NCBI RefSeq assembly: GCF_002303925.1
Contig: NZ_MRCS01000011.1
Location: 62,001-126,000, forward strand
DNA: 64,000 bases
From: Pseudomonas sp. ACN8
Lineage (GTDB): Bacteria > Pseudomonadota > Gammaproteobacteria > Pseudomonadales > Pseudomonadaceae
Direction: 5' to 3'
Position numbers and translations under genes: made by a program. The notes beneath the pieces are model-generated. The model was not told the DNA's origin. It saw nothing but the letters and a program-made list of their open reading frames with translations, and made no database searches. Below, piece by piece: positions 57,580 through 64,000 of this stretch (the stretch's first letter is position 1; each line of letters opens with the position of its first letter).

Positions 57580-58377
57580 TTATTGGGTGTATGAACTCAC
57601 CGCCGAACGCGGCATCACCGGCCGACTGTCATTGGAAATGGTCACCTCCACCCGACGGTTCATCGCCCGGCCCGAGGTGCTGCTGTTATCCGCCACCGGA
57701 TACTCCTTGCCGTAGCCCTGGGCGACGATACGCGCCGGATCAACGCCCATCTTCACCAGTGCTGCACGCACGGAGCCCGCGCGACGCTCCGACAGCGACT
57801 GGTTGTGCGACGCCGTGCCGGTGCTGTCGGTATAGCCCTCGACGATCACTTTGCGCTCGGGGTTTTCCTGGAGGTACTGCGCCAGTTTGTTGATGTTCAT
57901 CAGGCCGTTGGATTTCAGCTCGGCCTTGTCGGTGGCGAACAGCACATCCCCGAAAGTCACCAGCGTTCCGCGATCGGTCTGCCTGGCGTTGAGGCTGTCC
58001 TTCAACTGTTTGATCTGCTGATCGCGGGCGTCGAGGCGCGCCTGAGCCCGTTGTGCCGAGGCATCTTTCAGACTGGCCTCGGCGGTGCGCAGGGCAATGG
58101 TCTGCTTGGCCACTTCGACACGCTGGTTGGTCAGATAGGCAAGCTGGTCGACCTTGGCCGTGTCCTCCTTGTCCATGTAGGCCTTATCGGCCATGTTCAG
58201 ATAGTCGCTGGCTTCCTTGGTTTCCAGGGCCGCGACCTTGGCCGATTGCGGGTCGGCTTGCAGGCCGCTGTAGTTGCTGCGGGCCTGTTCGAGGTTGGCG
58301 TTCGGTGGTGTGGAGCAGGCCGCCAGGGCTACGGTGACAGCCAGCAGGGCAGGGATCATCAGTTGTTTACGGTTCAT
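57580..58377 (-). CDS. lptF: OmpA-family lipoprotein LptF
   Basis: 265 aa. The lipoprotein signal MIPALLAVTVALAAC precedes a DUF4398 helical region (about 25-130). The C-terminal OmpA domain has TFGDVLFATDKAELKSNG, then VEGYTDSTGTASHNQSLSER and the MNRRVEVTI end, which binds peptidoglycan. The order lipoprotein-lptF near ppc/adk matches PA3691-PA3692 as I recall; LptF is an AlgU-regulated outer-membrane protein with a role in stress survival. It is 45 bases after its partner gene. Confidence 0.85.
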   Translation of the reverse strand: MNRKQLMIPALLAVTVALAACSTPPNANLEQARSNYSGLQADPQSAKVAALETKEASDYLNMADKAYMDKEDTAKVDQLAYLTNQRVEVAKQTIALRTAEASLKDASAQRAQARLDARDQQIKQLKDSLNARQTDRGTLVTFGDVLFATDKAELKSNGLMNINKLAQYLQENPERKVIVEGYTDSTGTASHNQSLSERRAGSVRAALVKMGVDPARIVAQGYGKEYPVADNSSTSGRAMNRRVEVTISNDSRPVMPRSAVSSYTQ

Positions 58378-58422
58378 GATTTCGTCCTTTTAGTCGAGTG
58401 GGAATGCGTGGCGCCGCGCCGC

Positions 58423-58821
58423 TTACTGAACGGTGCGCTGACTTTCCTGACGCATTTCCTGGACGCCTTTCTGAGCGTCCTTCACTGATTGTTCGGCCTT
58501 CATCGCCTGGGCCTTGCGCTCGGCCACGCGAGCGTCCCATTCGGCCTGTTCGGCGAGCATCCGGGCCTGGTCGTATTTCTTGTCGTGCATGGCTATTTCG
58601 GCTTGCTTGAGCTTGTCCTGGGCCGACTTCATTTCCACGGCGGCGAACTCGGTGCCGCCGGCGCTCACGGCGTCGTTGACGGCCGATTGGGTGACTGCGT
58701 ACTGCTCGGTCGGCGGGTTACCGGCGCAGCCGGCCAGCACCAGGCTGCTGCCCAGGGCCAGCGCCGCCAGTTTGAGGCTTCGCGAACAGGTAAATGAGGA
58801 CGTGCTGGTTCGGGTTTTCAT
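58423..58821 (-). CDS. DUF4398 lipoprotein, partner of LptF
   Basis: 132 aa from ATG 58821; an ATG at 58836 would add five residues and both have GGAG-like sites. The lipobox is LVLAGC. The mature part is a long charged helix (EMKSAQDKLKQAEIAMHDKK, then EQAEWDARVAERKAQAMKAE) of the DUF4398 type also found inside LptF. It is probably anchored to the outer membrane, co-transcribed with lptF from an upstream AlgU-like promoter. Confidence 0.82.
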   Translation of the reverse strand: MKTRTSTSSFTCSRSLKLAALALGSSLVLAGCAGNPPTEQYAVTQSAVNDAVSAGGTEFAAVEMKSAQDKLKQAEIAMHDKKYDQARMLAEQAEWDARVAERKAQAMKAEQSVKDAQKGVQEMRQESQRTVQ

Positions 58822-58938
58822 GGTCTTCAACTCCATTGGGCCAGCTCCTGAAAAACGTCGAAATCCACCCTGGGCAAGGCGCTGAAACCATCAATTGAGG
58901 GGCGTTTTGAAACACTCGTCCCAGGCGTGGTTACTTGG

Positions 58939-58966
58939 GTTGACCCGAGGCTTTTTTTGAAAGTTC
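58939..58966 (-). promoter_or_regulatory. AlgU (sigma-22)-type promoter for the lipoprotein-lptF pair
   Basis: On the minus strand a perfect -35 GAACTT (58966-58961) is followed after 17 bases by TCAAC (58943-58939), close to the TCtgA/TCaaA -10 of the envelope-stress sigma factor. The start of transcription would be near 58932, about 110 bases before the ATG. Confidence 0.6.
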
Positions 58967-59061
58967 AGAGAAAATAGCCGGCTATCGAAAAACCTGGATC
59001 GAGTTGACAGCGCCCTTTAGGGCAGGAGAAGTGCGATTTTTTGAATTGGAATATGGACTAA

Positions 59062-59153
59062 TGTGGGAGCGAGCCTGCTCGCGAAAGCGCCGTGTCAGTC
59101 AACATCAATTCCAACTGACAGCGCGCCTTCGCGAGCAGGCTCGCTCCCACAGG
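59062..59153. repeat. REPIN (GCGAGC type)
   Basis: TGTGGGAGCGAGCCTGCTCG and inverse, spacer with GTGTCAGTCAACATC. Between the lptF promoter region and the 114-aa gene. Confidence 0.9.
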
Positions 59154-59165
59154 TTTTGCGGATGT

Positions 59166-59510
59166 TCAGTGCTTCTGTTTGTCGTCAGGTACCGACAAAT
59201 CGTGCAGATGCCGACGAGACAGCGCCAGAAAGCGCGGGGTCGGCCCGATGTCTTCGTACAGCGGATCGCCTTCTTCATCGGTAGCGACCACGGTCGTGCC
59301 TTTGATGTACGGGAAGCTTCTTTCCAGTTCTTCCAGTGCGGCGCCGATCAGATCGCCGAGCAGTTCTTCGGGATGCCGCTTGGGGTACATCTCGACGAGC
59401 GCGGCCAGGCGTGCGGCAGACTCTACGTCCAGATGAATCGAGTAGCCGGTGTCGGTCAGGCGACCCTTGGCGTTTTCTTCCCAGTGGTGGGCAAGCTCGC
59501 GGATTTTCAT
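59166..59510 (-). CDS. Conserved small protein upstream of ppc (PA3688-like)
   Basis: 114 aa from ATG 59510 with GAGGTCAAT before it. It starts MKIRELAHHWEENAKGRL and has a helical centre (ARLAALVEMYPKRHPEELLG) and an acidic middle (VATDEEGDPLYEDIGPTPRF). It is divergent from ppc, as in P. aeruginosa. Some databases call relatives pilin assembly proteins, but nothing visible here supports that. The open frame continues to 59732 over the ppc start and is not coding. Confidence 0.75.
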   Translation of the reverse strand: MKIRELAHHWEENAKGRLTDTGYSIHLDVESAARLAALVEMYPKRHPEELLGDLIGAALEELERSFPYIKGTTVVATDEEGDPLYEDIGPTPRFLALSRRHLHDLSVPDDKQKH

Positions 59511-59713
59511 ATTGACCTCATTGCGCTCCCGCTCGTGGCGGGCAGAGTGAGTGTCCGGCACTGGCCGGTGACAACCGTTGTACGGCTTACCGTTCAAGAC
59601 TAGCCTCAACAGGCAAGGTTTAAAGGCCCTTCGTCGTCTTGCTTGTAAGAACCTGTCTGGGGCGGCACTCTCTTGTTTCCTAGCCGCCCGGATTTTTTGC
59701 TGGAGACCTGCTG

Positions 59714-62344
59714 ATGACCGATATTGATGCACGCTTGCGCGAGGACGTTCACCTGTTGGGTGAGCTGTTGGGCAACACCATTCGTGAGCAATATGGCGAC
59801 GGTTTTCTCGACAAGATCGAGCAGATCCGCAAGGGCGCCAAGGCTGACCGACGGGGTTCCATGGACGCCGAACTCAGCGCCAGCCTCAATCAGCTGAGCG
59901 AAGACGAGTTGCTGCCGGTGGCTCGGGCGTTCAACCAGTTTCTCAACCTGGCCAACATCGCCGAGCAATATCAGTTGATTCACCGCCGCGAGGAATCCCA
60001 GGCGGCGCCGTTCGAAGCCCGGGTGCTGCCGGAGTTGCTCGCGCGCCTGCGCGCCGAGGGGCATGGTGCCGACGCGCTGGCCCGGCAACTGGGGCGGCTG
60101 GAGATCGAACTGGTACTTACGGCCCATCCCACCGAAGTTGCACGCCGCACACTGATCCAGAAGTACGACGCCATCGCCGCGCAACTGGCGGCTCAGGATC
60201 ATCGTGACCTGACCAGCGCCGAGCGCGAGCAGATCAAGACCACCTTGCAACGCCTGATCGCCGAAGCCTGGCACACCGAGGAAATCCGCCGCACGCGCCC
60301 GACACCGGTGGACGAAGCCAAGTGGGGTTTCGCGGTGATCGAGCATTCGCTGTGGCAGGCCATTCCCAATTACCTGCGCAAGGCCGATCAGGCCCTGCAC
60401 GCCGCTACCGGCCTGCGCCTGCCCCTTGAGGCGGCACCGATCCGCTTTGCCTCGTGGATGGGCGGCGACCGTGACGGCAACCCGAACGTGACGGCGGCGG
60501 TGACCCGAGAAGTCTTACTGTTGGCGCGCTGGATGGCGGCCGATTTGTACCTGCGCGATGTCGATCGCCTGGCCGCCGAGCTGTCGATGCAGCAGGCCAG
60601 CGATGAATTGAAGGCCAGGGCGGGAGACAGCGCCGAGCCCTACCGGGCTGTGCTCAAACATTTGCGCGAACGCCTGCGGGCAACGCGTAACTGGGCGCAT
60701 GCCGCCTTGTCGACGGCAACGCCGGCACCCGCCGATGTACTGCAAGACAACCGTGAACTGCTCGAACCACTGGAGCTTTGCTACCACTCCTTGCACGAGT
60801 GCGGCATGGGCGTGATCGCCGACGGGCCGTTGCTCGATTGCCTGCGTCGGGCAGTGACATTCGGTCTGTTCCTGGTTCGTCTGGATGTACGCCAGGACTC
60901 GTCGCGGCACACCGCGGCGATGACCGAAATCACCGACTACCTCGGCCTGGGACGCTACGAGGACTGGAGCGAGGAAGAACGCATTGCCTTCCTGATGCGC
61001 GAATTGAGCAATCGCCGGCCCTTGTTGCCGACGTACTTCAAACCCTCCGCCGACACCGCCGAGGTGCTGGCAACCTGCCGGGAAATCGCCGCTGCGCCGT
61101 CGGCATCCCTCGGTTCCTATGTGATTTCCATGGCCGGTGCGGCTTCCGATGTGCTGGCCGTGCAGTTGTTGCTCAAAGAGTCCGGCGTGTTGCGACCGAT
61201 GCGTGTGGTGCCGCTGTTCGAAACCCTGGCCGACCTCGACAACGCGGGGCCGGTGATCGAGAAGCTGCTGCTGTTGCCAGGTTATCGCTCGCGCCTGCAA
61301 GGGCCGCAGGAAGTGATGATCGGCTACTCCGACTCGGCCAAGGACGCCGGTACCACCGCGGCGGCCTGGGCGCAGTACCGGGCGCAAGAGCGATTGGTGG
61401 ATATCTGCCGCGAACAACAAGTCGAGCTGCTGTTGTTCCACGGTCGCGGCGGCACCGTGGGGCGTGGTGGCGGTCCGGCTCACGCGGCGATCCTGTCGCA
61501 GCCACCGGGTTCGGTGGCGGGGCGTTTCCGTACCACCGAACAGGGGGAAATGATTCGATTCAAGTTCGGCCTGCCGGACATCGCCGAGCAAAACCTCAAT
61601 CTGTACCTGGCCGCGGTGCTGGAGGCGACCTTGCTGCCTCCGCCACCACCTACGCCCGAGTGGCGCCATTTGATGGACGAACTGGCCGCGGACGGGGTCA
61701 GTGCCTATCGCGCCGTGGTGCGGGAAAATCCGCAGTTCGTGGAGTATTTCCGCCAGTCCACGCCGGAGCAGGAGCTCGGCCGTTTGCCACTGGGCAGTCG
61801 TCCGGCCAAGCGCCGGGCCGGGGGGATCGAAAGCCTGCGGGCGATTCCGTGGATCTTCGGCTGGACCCAGACGCGCCTGATGCTGCCGGCCTGGCTGGGT
61901 TGGGAAGCGGCCCTGAGCAAGGCACTGGAGCGTGGCGAAGGTGAGCTGCTGGGGCAGATGCGCGAGCAGTGGCCATTCTTCCGCACCCGCATCGACATGC
62001 TGGAAATGGTCCTGGCCAAGGCCGATGCCGACATTGCACAGTCCTACGATGAGCGTCTGGTGGAGCCGAATCTGTTGCCATTGGGTGCGCATTTACGCGA
62101 CCTATTGTCGCAGGCATGCATCATTGTTCTCGGCCTGACCGGGCAGTCGCAGCTGCTGGCACATAGCCCCGCGACCCTTGAGTTCATCCGCTTGCGCAAC
62201 ACCTATCTCGACCCGCTTCATCTATTGCAGGCCGAGTTGCTGGCCCGTTCAAGAGTGCAGGACGTGGCGCAGGGCAGCCCGGTAGAACAGGCCTTGCTGG
62301 TGTCTGTGGCGGGTATTGCCGCCGGTTTGCGTAATACCGGCTAA
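59714..62344 (+). CDS. ppc: Phosphoenolpyruvate carboxylase
   Basis: 876 aa, the normal bacterial length. It converts PEP and bicarbonate to oxaloacetate, refilling the TCA cycle. The catalytic His lies in [14 protein letters not shown] (about residue 137) and the second active-site region is [16 protein letters not shown] (about 575-590). The C-terminus ends GLRNTG, the conserved NTG that closes the active site. A GGAGACC ribosome site precedes ATG 59714. Confidence 0.96.
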   Translation: MTDIDARLREDVHLLGELLGNTIREQYGDGFLDKIEQIRKGAKADRRGSMDAELSASLNQLSEDELLPVARAFNQFLNLANIAEQYQLIHRREESQAAPFEARVLPELLARLRAEGHGADALARQLGRLEIELVLTAHPTEVARRTLIQKYDAIAAQLAAQDHRDLTSAEREQIKTTLQRLIAEAWHTEEIRRTRPTPVDEAKWGFAVIEHSLWQAIPNYLRKADQALHAATGLRLPLEAAPIRFASWMGGDRDGNPNVTAAVTREVLLLARWMAADLYLRDVDRLAAELSMQQASDELKARAGDSAEPYRAVLKHLRERLRATRNWAHAALSTATPAPADVLQDNRELLEPLELCYHSLHECGMGVIADGPLLDCLRRAVTFGLFLVRLDVRQDSSRHTAAMTEITDYLGLGRYEDWSEEERIAFLMRELSNRRPLLPTYFKPSADTAEVLATCREIAAAPSASLGSYVISMAGAASDVLAVQLLLKESGVLRPMRVVPLFETLADLDNAGPVIEKLLLLPGYRSRLQGPQEVMIGYSDSAKDAGTTAAAWAQYRAQERLVDICREQQVELLLFHGRGGTVGRGGGPAHAAILSQPPGSVAGRFRTTEQGEMIRFKFGLPDIAEQNLNLYLAAVLEATLLPPPPPTPEWRHLMDELAADGVSAYRAVVRENPQFVEYFRQSTPEQELGRLPLGSRPAKRRAGGIESLRAIPWIFGWTQTRLMLPAWLGWEAALSKALERGEGELLGQMREQWPFFRTRIDMLEMVLAKADADIAQSYDERLVEPNLLPLGAHLRDLLSQACIIVLGLTGQSQLLAHSPATLEFIRLRNTYLDPLHLLQAELLARSRVQDVAQGSPVEQALLVSVAGIAAGLRNTG

Positions 62345-62363
62345 GGTTTTTGCCGTGAGGTCA

Positions 62364-62389
62364 GGCATCCGGCGGGTGAGCCGGATGCC
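62364..62389 (+). terminator. Hairpin downstream of ppc
   Basis: GGCATCCGGC and GCCGGATGCC form a perfect 10-bp stem with a 6-base loop, 19 bases after the ppc stop. No T-run follows, so it may be a stabiliser or a Rho-assisted end. Confidence 0.55.
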
Positions 62390-62599
62390 GCCGTATGACG
62401 GGTGTAAAAGTGCTGCCAGGCGACAGTTAATGATGGGGTTGCGACTTGGGGAACCGCGCGCAATGGTCGCAAGAGGTAGCGGTTTCTTCGACTTTCGGCG
62501 TCTTGTGTGGGCGCAGCCTGCTGTGTATCTTGATCAGCCTTTGACCGTTTGGGCGGTCACGACCCTATTTTTGAGATTGGCCCCACGAGGCGAATCTGA

Positions 62600-63280
<681 letters not shown>

Positions 63281-63304
63281 AAAGTCTGATCCGCTGCATC
63301 ATCC

Positions 63305-63324
63305 ACGGCCCGCTTGCGGGCCGT
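63305..63324 (+). terminator. Hairpin after adk
   Basis: ACGGCCCGC and GCGGGCCGT form a 9-bp GC-rich stem with a very small loop, followed by AGTTGTTT. It is a terminator-like structure 25 bases after adk. Confidence 0.6.
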
Positions 63325-63374
63325 AGTTGTTTATACTGACGCACTTTTTTCTGATCTCTCTTGTGGATACATCG

Positions 63375-64000
63375 ATGAGCACCTTGCTGGCCCTGGACAC
63401 CGCGACTGAAGCTTGCTCCGTTGCCTTGCTGCATGACGGCAAGGTCACGAGCCATTACGAGGTGATCCCGCGCCTGCACGCGCAGAAGCTGTTGCCGATG
63501 ATCAAGCAACTGTTGGCCGATGCGGGTACCACGCTGCAAGCGGTCGACGCCATCGCGTTCGGCCGTGGCCCGGGCGCCTTCACCGGCGTGCGCATCGCCA
63601 TCGGTGTGGTGCAAGGCCTGGCGTTTGCCCTGGAGCGCCCGGTGCTGCCGGTGTCGAACCTGGCCGTGCTGGCGCAACGTGCGTTGCGTGAACACGGCGC
63701 CACTCAGGTCGCCGCCGCCATCGATGCGCGCATGGATGAAGTGTATTGGGGTTGCTACCGCGAAACGGCCGGAGAGATGCGCCTGGTGGGTACTGAAGCG
63801 GTGCTGCCGCCGGAGTCCGCTGCATTGCCGATCGATGCCGGCGGTGAATGGTTCGGCGCAGGCACCGGTTGGGGTTATGGCGAGCGCATCGCTGTCAGCC
63901 TGAGCGGGCAGGACGCGGGCATGTTGCCCCACGCGCAAGACTTGCTGACTTTGGCGCGGTTTGCCTGGGAACGCGGCGAGGCAATCGTGGCCGATGAGGC
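63375..64000 (+). CDS. tsaB: tRNA threonylcarbamoyladenosine modification protein TsaB (partial)
   Basis: ATG 63375; the window ends after about 208 codons. The start MSTLLALDTATEACSVALL and the segment GRGPGAFTGVRIAIGVVQGL identify TsaB (YeaZ). It works with TsaC, TsaD and TsaE to make the t6A base at position 37 of ANN-decoding tRNAs. TsaB lacks the metal site of TsaD and acts as its partner. adk-tsaB order is as in P. aeruginosa. Confidence 0.93.
   Translation, partial: MSTLLALDTATEACSVALLHDGKVTSHYEVIPRLHAQKLLPMIKQLLADAGTTLQAVDAIAFGRGPGAFTGVRIAIGVVQGLAFALERPVLPVSNLAVLAQRALREHGATQVAAAIDARMDEVYWGCYRETAGEMRLVGTEAVLPPESAALPIDAGGEWFGAGTGWGYGERIAVSLSGQDAGMLPHAQDLLTLARFAWERGEAIVADE

Noticed and set aside
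11346..59153. CRISPR array
   Set aside because: The recurrent palindromes are dispersed singly or as inverted pairs between genes, with no regular direct repeats and spacers and no cas genes.
59511..59732. 74-codon extension of the 114-aa gene into the ppc start
   Set aside because: It overlaps the ppc start and promoter, has basic low-complexity sequence and no ribosome site.
60515..62092. 525-aa open frame antisense to ppc
   Set aside because: Shadow of ppc with no recognisable domain.

Overview
The window is chromosomal DNA from a Pseudomonas of the P. fluorescens group. The evidence is the GC-rich coding style, a complete wsp operon, the order prfB-lysS-TetR-...-lptF-...-ppc-adk-tsaB, which I recall from P. 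aeruginosa PAO1 around PA3685-PA3708, the aauRS/aatJQMP locus, and the many REP/REPIN palindromes between genes. No rRNA, tRNA, CRISPR array, IS element or intact prophage was seen.

Region by region. (1) 1-9.7 kb is a signalling cluster on the minus strand. Five genes read from 8066 down past the left edge, each joined to the next by a 4-bp ATGA stop/start overlap: REC-PAS-GGDEF-EAL, REC-GGDEF-EAL, a diheme cytochrome c peroxidase-like protein, a membrane histidine kinase and a REC-histidine kinase. A REC protein with a degenerate HD-GYP domain is divergent at 8319. (2) 9.7-18.9 kb holds a Nudix hydrolase, a LysE exporter, a GNAT acetyltransferase, MetR, a 1742-aa toxin-like protein and an alpha/beta hydrolase. 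(3) 19-26 kb is the acidic amino acid uptake locus: AauR/AauS and the AatJQMP ABC transporter. It has a near-consensus sigma-54 promoter and two palindromic upstream sites before aatJ. (4) 26-27.6 kb is opgD. (5) 28.0-30.6 kb looks accessory: a 61-aa protein, a BRO-family protein, an unrecognised 345-aa protein and a promoter-to-terminator unit that may be a small RNA. (6) 30.6-40.7 kb is an amine/polyamine-type uptake and oxidation locus: APC permease, two paralogous aldehyde dehydrogenases flanking a PotFGHI/YdcSTUV-like ABC transporter, and a LysR regulator. (7) 40.9-50.3 kb has a DUF533 protein and then wspABCDEF-wspR, the surface-sensing pathway that makes c-di-GMP. (8) 50.5-64 kb is mostly core: prfB with its programmed +1 frameshift, lysS, a TetR regulator, a lipoprotein, a QEGLA-motif protein, an alpha/beta hydrolase lipoprotein, lptF and its lipoprotein neighbour behind an AlgU-like promoter, a small conserved protein, ppc, adk and the start of tsaB.

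The strongest candidate for something undescribed is the first cluster. It couples a periplasmic heme peroxidase-like protein to two histidine kinases and two c-di-GMP proteins. In these two proteins opposite catalytic halves appear to have decayed: one keeps an intact GGDEF and the other an intact EAL. Together with the divergent degenerate HD-GYP protein it reads like a redox- or peroxide-linked c-di-GMP switch. That function is inference; the gene layout and residue changes are visible in the sequence.
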